From: Clostridia bacterium | Lineage (GTDB): Bacteria > Bacillota > Clostridia > UBA1381 | DNA length: 12,311 nt | NCBI GenBank assembly: GCA_900751685.1 | Contig: CAADSR010000131.1 | Span: 1-12,311, forward strand | Direction: 5' to 3' | Shown here: positions 6,747 to 12,311 of the stretch, in pieces | Layout: each line of letters begins with the position of its first letter | Position numbering within the stretch: the first letter of the stretch is position 1 | The notes under the pieces: generated by a model | The model's input: the letters and a program-made list of their open reading frames with translations, nothing else | What the model was told of the DNA's origin: nothing | Database searches by the model: none | Translations under genes and position numbers: made by a program

Positions 6747-6764
6747 AAGGACAGAAAAACAAGC
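6747..6764 (+). promoter_or_regulatory. Two candidate SpoIIID boxes upstream of sigK
   Basis: As I recall it, the Bacillus SpoIIID consensus is WWRRACARNY. AAGGACAGAA (6747-6756) fits nine of ten positions and AAAAACAAGC (6755-6764) fits all ten. They sit directly upstream of the presumed sigK promoter, where SpoIIID acts in Bacillus. The motif is short and degenerate, so chance is possible. Confidence 0.4.
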
Positions 6765-6823
6765 ACAAATACCATTTTAACGGCATATATTATGCTATTA
6801 AGTAATTTGGGGGTGCTTGTTTT
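6756..6823 (+). repeat. 11-bp inverted repeat flanking the sigK promoter and covering its start
   Basis: AAAACAAGCAC (6756-6766) is perfectly complementary to GTGCTTGTTTT (6813-6823). The arms are 46 bases apart. The right arm includes the end of the sigK ribosome site and the first two bases of the TTG start, and it runs into a T-rich tract (6820-6833). Inside the loop a second small hairpin, GCATA-TAT-TATGC (6783-6795), is possible. As RNA the structure exists only in transcripts entering from upstream. It could terminate the rsmE unit or block sigK translation. Confidence 0.55.
6765..6792 (+). promoter_or_regulatory. Candidate mother-cell (sigma-K type) promoter of sigK
   Basis: CATATATTA at 6784-6792 fits the sigma-K -10 consensus CATAnnnTA exactly, and AC at 6765-6766 stands 17 bases upstream as the expected minimal -35. 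A sigma-E -35 is poor here (about four of eight). The start point near 6799 would be downstream of the ATG at 6792 and upstream of the TTG at 6822. Confidence 0.5.
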
Positions 6824-7526
6824 GTTTTTATTTGACCTGATCAGTGAATGGATCAGCGGAATCCTGTTAATGGCCGGCTATGTGACAGGCAGTGCCGCAT
6901 TTCCGAAGCCGCTGTCCCCGGAGGAGGAAAAACATTATCTAGAGCGATACAAAGAAGGTGACCAGGAAGCAAAAAATGCACTGATCGAGCATAATCTTCG
7001 ATTGGTCGCACATATCTCAAAAAAATATTCAGACGATAAAAACCAGGAGGATCTGATCTCCATTGGAACCATTGGATTGATCAAAGGCATCAATACCTTT
7101 GACCCCGGAAAAAATAGCCGGCTTTCCACCTATATTGCCCGGTGTATTGAAAACGAAGTATTGATGTATTTGCGGACCAGTAAAAAATTAAATAATGAAA
7201 TTTCGATGGACGAGAGCATTGGTACGGATAAAGAGGGGAATAATATGACGTTCTCTGATATCCTGATGATGGACCAGGTAGATTTTGCAGACAGTATTTC
7301 GTCAAAGCTCGAAGCACAAAAGTTATATGAAGCAATGAAAACCGTGCTCAAACCAAGCGAAGTTGAAATTTTATGTTGGCGGTATGGGCTAGGGAATACG
7401 AAAAAGAAAACACAAAAAGAAATTGCTGAGATCATGGGGATCAGCAGAAGCTATGTGAGCCGGATCGAAAAAAAGTGCCTGAAAAAGCTGTCTGCTATAT
7501 TAAGTGTAGACAACTTTATGGAATAA
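6822..7526 (+). CDS. sigK: Sporulation sigma factor SigK, uninterrupted, with pro-sequence
   Basis: SigK directs late gene expression in the mother cell during endospore formation, including coat genes. With the TTG start at 6822 the protein has 234 residues. Residues 1-19 (MFLFDLISEWISGILLMAG) form a hydrophobic pro-sequence, followed by Y20-V21 and AFPKPLS. This aligns with the Bacillus pro-sigma-K cleavage region, where the mature protein starts at a YV and continues to AFPQPLS. Region 2 covers about 35-118 (IEHNLRLVAHISKKY, EDLISIGTIGLIKGINTF, YIARCIENEVLMYLR). Region 4 covers about 170-225, with the helix-turn-helix TQKEIAEIMGISRSYVSRIE. An ATG at 6792 would add ten residues, but it has no ribosome site and lies within the promoter. 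TTG 6822 has GGGGGTG six bases upstream. There is no skin-type insertion. The 3' end overlaps tmcAL by 11 bases. Confidence 0.9.
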   Translation: MFLFDLISEWISGILLMAGYVTGSAAFPKPLSPEEEKHYLERYKEGDQEAKNALIEHNLRLVAHISKKYSDDKNQEDLISIGTIGLIKGINTFDPGKNSRLSTYIARCIENEVLMYLRTSKKLNNEISMDESIGTDKEGNNMTFSDILMMDQVDFADSISSKLEAQKLYEAMKTVLKPSEVEILCWRYGLGNTKKKTQKEIAEIMGISRSYVSRIEKKCLKKLSAILSVDNFME

Positions 7527-8661
7527 CGATAGGGGAATGGAAAAAATCCTTCCCCCCCTTGCGAAATGCAGGGTCGCTGGCGCAAAGGGCGGCTAGATCC
7601 GTGGAACGCAGGTCTAAATCAAACATCGCATCCCCCGTATGATCTGCGGTTTTTGTGATGATTGGAAGGGTAGTATTATTTTTTAATCTGGAAAGGATCT
7701 CACGCCCCTTTTTATTAAACCCCAGGATACGCAGATAAGAGGGCGGCTTCTGGTTCATGCCGGAGGGGATATTCAATAATGCACACAAAAAAATACGCCG
7801 CAGCTTAGAATCCGGATACCGTTTGGTATGCACTTTTTTTAACAAGTCCTGTAGGGAAACTGCTGCTTTTGCACCTTTTACGATGCGGTGCTCTAAGCCT
7901 TCCGAAACATCAGAAATAGTGCGTAATTTGTCAGGCTGCATAAAACGCAGACAAGATAGGACCGCAGCCTCCAGACGGCTTAAATCATAACTGCAGCGAG
8001 GCAGTGATGTAGGGGTATAGGAAGAGATGTCTTTTTGTTCAGCAATCAGCTTGCGGAGTGCGGTAGCGCTTGCAAAACGGCTTTGAACTGCTGCTGCATG
8101 GTAGCCATCCCCCTGGCGGCAAACCGTTTGAGGGACAATAGGACTTTGTAAGCGCAGTAAGATCCGTAGATATTCAATTGCCAGGAGATTGTTCGGCTGA
8201 GACAGTAGTCCGGGCTCCAGATAGGAGGTAAAGGCTTTTGCGCGGGCAGCGGGATAAGAAAGGCCGGAAGACAAGTATTCTTTTATTTTCTGTGATACAG
8301 GTTCCGGCTCCTGTTCCAATAAAAGGGCGGCCTTTTTTAGCGCTTCAAGGTCACCTGATTCTGAACCGAAGCAAAGCTTGTCTACCCGAAGGGCTTCCAT
8401 CAGGCAAACAGCGCCAAAGGCAAAGCGTTCTGCTGTTGCCAGGCTGAAACAAACCGGTAGCTGGACCACTAGGTCTGCACCGTTATTTAAAGCCATCTGC
8501 GCCCTCTCCCAAGGGTCAAAAATAGCCACATCCCCCCGCTGAACAAAACTGCCGCTCATAACAACGGCAATTGCATCAGCGTCTTTTTTTGCCTCATTGA
8601 TTTGATACCGGTGCCCGTTATGAAACGGGTTATATTCCGCAATGATCCCTGTCACTGTCAA
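7516..8661 (-). CDS. tmcAL: tRNA(Met) cytidine acetate ligase TmcAL
   Basis: This 381-residue protein (formerly YlbM, a nucleotidyltransferase-like family) makes N4-acetylcytidine at the wobble position C34 of elongator tRNA-Met, using acetate and ATP through an acetyl-adenylate. The N-terminal nucleotidyltransferase-like domain opens with TGIIAEYNPFHNGHRYQI; the H14-N-G-H17 motif is the HxGH-type adenylate site. The next block, VMSGSFVQRGDVAIFDPWERAQMAL, and GADLVVQLPV are family hallmarks, as is the late LRILGFNKKGREIL stretch. The start is TTG at 8661, with a perfect GGAGG (8669-8673) seven bases upstream; the GTG two codons later has worse spacing. It is transcribed alone, convergent with sigK and divergent from nifS. 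No convincing terminator follows its stop, so its transcript may enter sigK antisense. Confidence 0.93.
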   Translation of the reverse strand: MTVTGIIAEYNPFHNGHRYQINEAKKDADAIAVVMSGSFVQRGDVAIFDPWERAQMALNNGADLVVQLPVCFSLATAERFAFGAVCLMEALRVDKLCFGSESGDLEALKKAALLLEQEPEPVSQKIKEYLSSGLSYPAARAKAFTSYLEPGLLSQPNNLLAIEYLRILLRLQSPIVPQTVCRQGDGYHAAAVQSRFASATALRKLIAEQKDISSYTPTSLPRCSYDLSRLEAAVLSCLRFMQPDKLRTISDVSEGLEHRIVKGAKAAVSLQDLLKKVHTKRYPDSKLRRIFLCALLNIPSGMNQKPPSYLRILGFNKKGREILSRLKNNTTLPIITKTADHTGDAMFDLDLRSTDLAALCASDPAFRKGGKDFFHSPIVIP

Positions 8662-8694
8662 AATAAAACCTCCTGTCCCTTTATTTTAAGAACT

Positions 8695-8700
8695 ATTATA
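8695..8700 (-). promoter_or_regulatory. -10 box for tmcAL
   Basis: The minus strand reads TATAAT, a perfect -10. The six bases 17 upstream (TATACA) are a weak -35. A start near 8688 would give a leader of about 27 bases carrying GGAGG. Confidence 0.5.
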
Positions 8701-8752
8701 CCGTAAAAGAAAACAAATGTATAGTATCCTTTGGAAAAGAAATAATAAAATA

Positions 8753-8789
8753 TGCCGATTGATGGAAAAATGTGTTGACAAAGTCGGCA
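8753..8789. repeat. TGCCGA / TCGGCA dyad around the nifS -35 box
   Basis: TGCCGA (8753-8758) and its exact complement TCGGCA (8784-8789) are separated by 25 bases. The right copy is in the spacer of the nifS promoter. These are the only GC-rich words in this AT-rich stretch. They could be two half-sites for one regulator; six-base arms alone are weak evidence. Confidence 0.3.
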
Positions 8790-8803
8790 AATTAAAGTAA
8801 AAT
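8775..8803 (+). promoter_or_regulatory. Promoter for nifS-nifU
   Basis: TTGACA at 8775-8780, a 17-base spacer and TAAAAT at 8798-8803 form a strong sigma-A promoter. The start would be near 8810, at the left arm of the dyad at 8810-8831. Confidence 0.8.
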
Positions 8804-8809
8804 AATAAA

Positions 8810-8831
8810 TGAACGGTTATTCATACGTTCA
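8810..8831. promoter_or_regulatory. Dyad at the nifS start point, candidate operator
   Basis: TGAACG (8810-8815) and CGTTCA (8826-8831) are exact inverted copies with ten bases between them, centred on the region just downstream of the predicted start point. This is a repressor-type position. No iscR-like Rrf2 regulator gene lies next to nifS here, though one is often found there in Clostridia. Confidence 0.4.
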
Positions 8832-8869
8832 AACTTGAAATTTCTGAACAAGACAGGAGATGACAACAG

Positions 8870-10051
8870 ATGAATAGATCCGTCTATATGGATAATAACG
8901 CAACGACTTATTTAAAATCTGAAGTATTAGATGCAATGATGCCTTATTATACCCAATATTATGGAAATCCATCTTCAAAATTTTATAAAATCGGCAGAGA
9001 TGCCGAGCAGGCTTTATATCAGGCCAGGGAAACAGTGGCGAATGCGATCGGTGCAAATCCAAAAGAAATTTATTTTACTGGTTCCGGCTGTGAGGCTGAC
9101 AACTGGGCGGTCAAAGGGATCGCTTCCGCCCACCACGGAAAGGGAAACCATATTATCACAAGCCAGATAGAGCATCATGCAATTCTGCATACCTGTGCGT
9201 ATTTAGAGAAGCATGGATTTGAAGTTACTTATCTTCCCGTAGATGAAGAGGGCCGTGTCAGGGTACAGGATGTGGAAGATGCGATCACAGAAAATACGAT
9301 TTTGATCAGCATTATGACAGCTAATAATGAGATCGGCACAATCCAGCCCATCCGTGAGATCAGCGAAGTGGCAAAAGCGCATAAAGTCTTATTTCATACA
9401 GATGCAGTTCAGGCTGTGGGACACATGCCGGTCAATGTAAAAGATTTAGGCGTGGATATGCTTTCTCTATCCGCACATAAATTCCATGGCCCGAAGGGTG
9501 TGGGAGTATTATATATCCGCAATGGAATTAAAATTGATAATCTGATCCATGGCGGTGGCCAGGAACGGGGCAAACGCGCGGCAACGGAAAATCTTGCCGG
9601 CATTGTTGGCCTTGCAAAAGCATTGGAAATGGCAGTGGATGGCTTAGAAGAGAATATGAAGGTCTTAACACAAAAAAGAGACCGCCTCATTCAGGGGATC
9701 CGTGATGCTATCCCATATTGCCGTTTGAATGGGCCGGAAAAAGAAAACCGGTTGTGCAATAATGTAAACTTTTCATTCCACTATATTGAAGGGGAATCTA
9801 TTTTGATGATGCTGGATATGAAAGGGATCGCGGCCTCCAGCGGCAGTGCCTGCGCCTCGGGTTCGTTGGACCCTTCTCATGTATTGATCGCTATTGGCTT
9901 GCCCCATGAGACCGCACACGGCTCTTTAAGACTCAGTGTGGGAGACGATACAACGGATGAAGAAATTGATTATGTACTTGAAGTGCTTCCCCCGATCATT
10001 GAACGGCTGCGCCAGATGTCGCCGTTGTATGAGGGAGTAGGAAAGGAGTAA
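8870..10051 (+). CDS. nifS: Cysteine desulfurase, NifS/IscS family
   Basis: A 393-residue pyridoxal-phosphate enzyme that takes sulfur from cysteine, releasing alanine, and passes it on as a persulfide for iron-sulfur cluster assembly. It starts with the family motif YMDNNATT (6-13). Cofactor residues: H102/H103 in IEHHAIL stacks on the ring, D178 in FHTDAVQAVG, and K204 in SLSAHKFHGPKG forms the Schiff base. The sulfur-carrying cysteine is C328 in ASSGSACASGS, on a flexible loop of the long NifS/IscS (group I) type rather than the shorter SufS type. The ATG has AGGAG ten bases upstream. The nifU-like scaffold gene follows after only five bases, and its ribosome site spans this stop codon, so the two proteins are made together. 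Confidence 0.95.
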   Translation: MNRSVYMDNNATTYLKSEVLDAMMPYYTQYYGNPSSKFYKIGRDAEQALYQARETVANAIGANPKEIYFTGSGCEADNWAVKGIASAHHGKGNHIITSQIEHHAILHTCAYLEKHGFEVTYLPVDEEGRVRVQDVEDAITENTILISIMTANNEIGTIQPIREISEVAKAHKVLFHTDAVQAVGHMPVNVKDLGVDMLSLSAHKFHGPKGVGVLYIRNGIKIDNLIHGGGQERGKRAATENLAGIVGLAKALEMAVDGLEENMKVLTQKRDRLIQGIRDAIPYCRLNGPEKENRLCNNVNFSFHYIEGESILMMLDMKGIAASSGSACASGSLDPSHVLIAIGLPHETAHGSLRLSVGDDTTDEEIDYVLEVLPPIIERLRQMSPLYEGVGKE

Positions 10052-10056
10052 AAGAG

Positions 10057-10488
10057 ATGTATAGTGAAAAAGTAATGGATCATTTTGCGAACCCACGTAA
10101 TGTAGGAGAAATAGAGGATGCAAATGCAGTAGGGCAGGTTGGTAATGCAAAATGTGGTGATATTATGAAGATTTACATGGATATTGAGGATAATATCATT
10201 AAAGATGTAAAATTCAAAACCTTTGGCTGCGGTGCAGCGATCGCAACAAGCTCTATGGCAACAGAAATGGTCAAGGGAAAGACGGTGGAAGAAGCATTGG
10301 AGCTGACAAATAAAGCTGTTATGGAAGCCTTAGACGGGCTTCCGCCTGAAAAAATCCACTGCTCTGTGTTAGCAGAGGAAGCCATCCGCTCGGCGATTGA
10401 AGATTACCGCAAAAAACAGGGTATTGAAGAGCCGAAAGAACAAAAATGTGATTTTTGTTGCAAGAAATGCCAGACACCAGAAGAATAA
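10057..10488 (+). CDS. nifU: Iron-sulfur scaffold protein, NifU/IscU type, with cysteine-rich tail
   Basis: A 143-residue IscU-like scaffold on which iron-sulfur clusters are built with sulfur from the desulfurase encoded just upstream. The three assembly cysteines are present: C33 in GNAKCGD (with D35), C58 in FKTFGCGAAIATSS, and C102 in KIHCSVLAEEAI, with H101 beside it. The scaffold domain ends near residue 122. After a short acidic linker it continues with QKCDFCCKKCQTPEE, giving C131, C134, C135 and C138, a C-x2-CC-x2-C cluster close to the C-terminus. This tail is not part of the core IscU fold. It differs from full-length nitrogen-fixation NifU, which has ferredoxin-like and Nfu domains. 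Its role is unknown; metal or cluster binding is a guess. Confidence 0.93.
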   Translation: MYSEKVMDHFANPRNVGEIEDANAVGQVGNAKCGDIMKIYMDIEDNIIKDVKFKTFGCGAAIATSSMATEMVKGKTVEEALELTNKAVMEALDGLPPEKIHCSVLAEEAIRSAIEDYRKKQGIEEPKEQKCDFCCKKCQTPEE

Positions 10489-10501
10489 CAGATGCTTTAT
10501 G

Positions 10502-10538
10502 AAAAGCAGGCAAAGCAAAATGTTTTGCCTGCTTTTTT
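10502..10538 (+). terminator. Intrinsic terminator after nifU
   Basis: A perfect 13-bp stem pairs AAAAGCAGGCAAA (10502-10514) with TTTGCCTGCTTTT (10524-10536) around a nine-base loop, followed by a T-run ending at 10538. A-rich and T-rich flanks make it potentially bidirectional. Confidence 0.95.
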
Positions 10539-10699
10539 AGTATCACGATATTTAGTAGGTTCTGTTGAAAAAAAGAAAAATAAACGATACGTATTGTGGT
10601 TTACTAAGGTTCATTTTATGAAAATAGAATAATTTATGGCAGAAATTGTTTTGCGTTTTTGTTCATATAAACAATGTTTGTTAAAAAGTAAAAAAACTA
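10539..10699. other. AT-rich intergenic stretch without recognisable gene
   Basis: Between the nifU terminator and the fapR promoter I see no open frame with a ribosome site and no RNA gene. An eight-base palindrome ATACGTAT (10587-10594) and an AAACAATGTTT dyad (10668-10678 region) are present but unremarkable. In many Firmicutes the yceD-rpmF pair precedes fapR or plsX; no trace of either is found here. Confidence 0.6.
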
Positions 10700-10728
10700 T
10701 TGCATCTCAAAACGAATTAGTATATAAT
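10700..10728 (+). promoter_or_regulatory. Promoter for fapR-plsX
   Basis: TTGCAT at 10700-10705, a 17-base spacer and a perfect TATAAT at 10723-10728 make a strong sigma-A promoter. The start point falls near 10735, at the left edge of the FapR box. Confidence 0.85.
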
Positions 10729-10736
10729 CATCTCAA

Positions 10737-10753
10737 TTAGTACTAGGTATTAA
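10737..10753. promoter_or_regulatory. FapR operator
   Basis: TTAGTACTAGGTATTAA closely matches the 17-bp FapR box known from Bacillus (TTAGTACCTGGTACTAA type): two imperfect inverted arms, TTAGTAC and GTATTAA, around TAG. It covers the predicted start point and lies 35 bases before the fapR ATG, so bound FapR would block its own operon until malonyl-CoA releases it. Confidence 0.85.
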
Positions 10754-10788
10754 GAGGAATTGCTAAATGTGTCGAAGGAGGATGAAAA

Positions 10789-11352
10789 ATGGGCAGGGCT
10801 GCTTTAAAAAAAGAACGGCATCACTTATTACTTGAAAAATTAAAGCAAGACCCATTTTTAAAGGATGAAGAGCTTGCCAGGGTTTGCAATGTAAGCATTG
10901 CAACGATCCGTTTTGACCGTGCAGAGCTTGGGATCGCAGAATACCGGGAACGGGTAAAAAATGTTGCGAAAGATGGATTTCATCATCAGAAGACACGCTC
11001 TACCGGGGAATTGCTGGATCTGAACCTTTACCATGATGGCATCTCAGTGCTGACGGTGGATGAGGGGATGCTTTTTCCCGGAACAGATATTGTAAAGAGC
11101 CAGTATATCTACGCTTTCGCTGAAAACCTTGCCCTTAGTGTGATCGACGCAAAGGCTGCTCTAGTGAAAGTGGCAAATGTCAAGTATATCAAAGAAGCAC
11201 ATAGCACGGAACGGCTGGTCGCAAAATCAGAAGTGATTCGGGTAAAAGAAAAGGAATATATCGTTCATGTACGGATCACAGTCCGTATGACAGAAGTTTT
11301 CCGGGGAAAATTCAGTTTGTTAGTACAAGATCAAGTGAGGGAAAAAGAATGA
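10789..11352 (+). CDS. fapR: FapR, malonyl-CoA-responsive repressor of lipid synthesis
   Basis: FapR represses fatty acid and phospholipid synthesis genes and is released from DNA by malonyl-CoA, so the pathway is opened by its own precursor. The 187-residue protein is close to the Bacillus length of 188. Residues about 1-55 are a DeoR-like helix-turn-helix: FLKDEELARVCNVSIATIRFDRAELGIAEYRERVKNVA, matching the Bacillus recognition block in pattern. Residues about 70-187 are the hot-dog fold that binds the ligand, including YIYAFAENLALSVIDAKAALV and the closing EVFRGKFSLL. The ATG follows AAGGAGG (10775-10781 region). The FapR box upstream supports autoregulation. The stop overlaps the plsX start by four bases (ATGA), the usual coupling of regulator and first target enzyme. 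Confidence 0.95.
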   Translation: MGRAALKKERHHLLLEKLKQDPFLKDEELARVCNVSIATIRFDRAELGIAEYRERVKNVAKDGFHHQKTRSTGELLDLNLYHDGISVLTVDEGMLFPGTDIVKSQYIYAFAENLALSVIDAKAALVKVANVKYIKEAHSTERLVAKSEVIRVKEKEYIVHVRITVRMTEVFRGKFSLLVQDQVREKE

Positions 11353-12311
11353 AAATCATTGTAGATGCAATGGGTGGTGACCATGCGCCCCAGGCTCCAG
11401 TAGAAGCCAGCGTGCAGGCGGCAACACAATTAGGTGTTGAGATCGTTCTGGTTGGGGACCAAAAAAAAGTGGCAGAGGAATTGATAAAATACAGTTATCC
11501 TCAAGATAAGATCTCCATTGTCCATGCAGATGAAATTATCACAAATCACGAAGAGCCTGCAAAGGCGGTACGCAGTAAAAAAACAGCGTCTGTCGTGGTT
11601 GCTGCAAACCTGTTGAAGCAGGGCGGCGGAGAAGCGCTTCTTTCTATGGGGAATACCGGCGCGCTTTTGGCAGTAGGATTATTGATTGTAGGGCGGATCA
11701 AGGGTGTTCTTCGCCCGGCTATTGCAACGCTGCTTCCCACAGCGAAAGGGCCTAAGATGCTTATCGATGCAGGCGCTAATACGAACTGTAAATGGGAAAA
11801 CCTTGTACAGTTTGGGATTATGGGCGATATTTATATGAAAAAAATCATGGGCATTGAAAAGCCAAAGGTAGGGCTGATATCCAACGGGGAAGAAGAAGGA
11901 AAAGGCGATGAGCTGACAAAGGACGCATTTCCCCATATGAAGGAAGCCCCCTTCCATTTTATCGGTAATATTGAAGGCCGTGACGTGATGGAAGGGACGG
12001 CTGATGTTATTACCTGTGATGGTTTTGTGGGTAATGTTATTTTAAAAACAGTCGAGGGCATGGGCTCCGTTGTAGGCCATATGGTGAAAGATCTATTTAT
12101 GAAAAATATTATCACCAAGATCGGCAGCTTATTTGTCCGCTCAGGGCTTTCTGATTTTAAGAAGATGATGGATTACCGGGAATATGGCGGGGCGCCGCTT
12201 TTAGGCACTAAAATGCCGGTGATTAAAGGACATGGCTCTTCTGATGCTAAAGCGGTGTATTCCGCTTTGGTACAGGCGAAAAAATTCGTTGAAATGAATC
12301 TGATCAATGAA
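11349..12311 (+). CDS. plsX: Phosphate acyltransferase PlsX (3' end beyond window)
   Basis: PlsX converts acyl-ACP and phosphate into acyl-phosphate, which PlsY uses to acylate glycerol-3-phosphate in the first step of phospholipid synthesis. The 321 residues seen begin with the hallmark MKIIVDAMGGDHAP. They continue with SMGNTGALLAVG, RPAIATLLPT, LIDAGANTNCK, VGLISNGEEEGKGDELTK, FIGNIEGRDVMEG, VITCDGFVGNVILKTVEG and YGGAPLLGTKMPVIKGHGSSDAKA, all typical of the family. The frame is open to the right edge; since family members are about 330-340 residues long, only a short tail is missing. The protein acts at the inner face of the membrane. The start overlaps the fapR stop, so both are under the FapR box. 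Genes for fatty acid synthesis and acyl carrier protein usually follow. Confidence 0.96.
   Translation, partial: MKIIVDAMGGDHAPQAPVEASVQAATQLGVEIVLVGDQKKVAEELIKYSYPQDKISIVHADEIITNHEEPAKAVRSKKTASVVVAANLLKQGGGEALLSMGNTGALLAVGLLIVGRIKGVLRPAIATLLPTAKGPKMLIDAGANTNCKWENLVQFGIMGDIYMKKIMGIEKPKVGLISNGEEEGKGDELTKDAFPHMKEAPFHFIGNIEGRDVMEGTADVITCDGFVGNVILKTVEGMGSVVGHMVKDLFMKNIITKIGSLFVRSGLSDFKKMMDYREYGGAPLLGTKMPVIKGHGSSDAKAVYSALVQAKKFVEMNLINE

Noticed and set aside
6822..7526. Sigma factor considered as SigE instead of SigK
   Set aside because: The AFPKPLS stretch after a 19-residue leader, EHNLRLVAHI and the region 2-4 pattern fit SigK; SigE has a longer leader and reads NLRLVVYI at the same place.
7532..7555. 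Hairpin GGGGAA-t-GGA / TCC-TTCCCC after sigK, considered as terminator
   Set aside because: No T-run follows on either strand, and it is inside the tmcAL coding end.
10587..10594. Palindrome ATACGTAT in the gap before fapR
   Set aside because: Eight bases only, with no extension and no promoter next to it.
10552..10607. TTAGTA (10552) and TACTAA (10602), considered as further FapR half-sites
   Set aside because: Too far apart and too short; expected by chance in AT-rich DNA.
10539..10788. Search for rpmF/yceD or a small RNA before fapR
   Set aside because: No frame with ribosome site and zinc-ribbon L32 pattern, and no structured RNA with a terminator, was found.

Overview
The window reads as a chromosomal housekeeping segment of a low-to-moderate GC, endospore-forming Firmicute of the class Clostridia, most likely Lachnospiraceae or a close relative. 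This is inferred from a DUF4364 gene (a family I know mainly from Clostridia), an uninterrupted sigK, a FapR-controlled plsX, a nifS-like/nifU-like iron-sulfur pair, strong GGAGG ribosome sites and several TTG starts. No phage, transposon, CRISPR, rRNA or tRNA gene was seen. Gene content is mostly core; the interest lies in the control regions.

Layout. The tail of prmC (1-112) ends in a bidirectional terminator shared with a convergent DUF4364 gene (165-716, minus). A divergent control region then leads into rnhB, yraN and an M19 dipeptidase (803-2750), tightly packed. An aspartate aminotransferase gene (2880-4067) has its own promoter, a leader dyad and a clear terminator. A near-consensus promoter at 4137-4165 drives rsmE, a four-helix membrane protein, a sirtuin and a lipoprotein (4194-6744).

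sigK (6822-7526) follows, with its own sporulation-type promoter, and overlaps the convergent tmcAL (7516-8661, minus) by 11 bases. A divergent region carries the promoters of tmcAL and of nifS/nifU (8870-10488), which end at a strong terminator. An AT-rich gap leads to a strong promoter with a FapR box, then fapR and plsX (10789 to the right edge, plsX incomplete).

How the parts work together. fapR-plsX is a malonyl-CoA-responsive lipid synthesis unit with visible autoregulation. NifS supplies sulfur to the NifU-type scaffold, which here has an extra four-cysteine tail. prmC, rsmE and tmcAL modify translation factor, rRNA and tRNA respectively. sigK is the late mother-cell sporulation sigma factor.

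The most striking arrangement is at sigK. The apparent ATG start at 6792 lies inside a CATAnnnTA promoter, so the real start is probably TTG 6822, giving a 19-residue pro-sequence like that of Bacillus pro-sigma-K. An 11-bp perfect inverted repeat flanks that promoter. It would hide the sigK ribosome site, or terminate transcription, only in transcripts reading through from the upstream vegetative operon.
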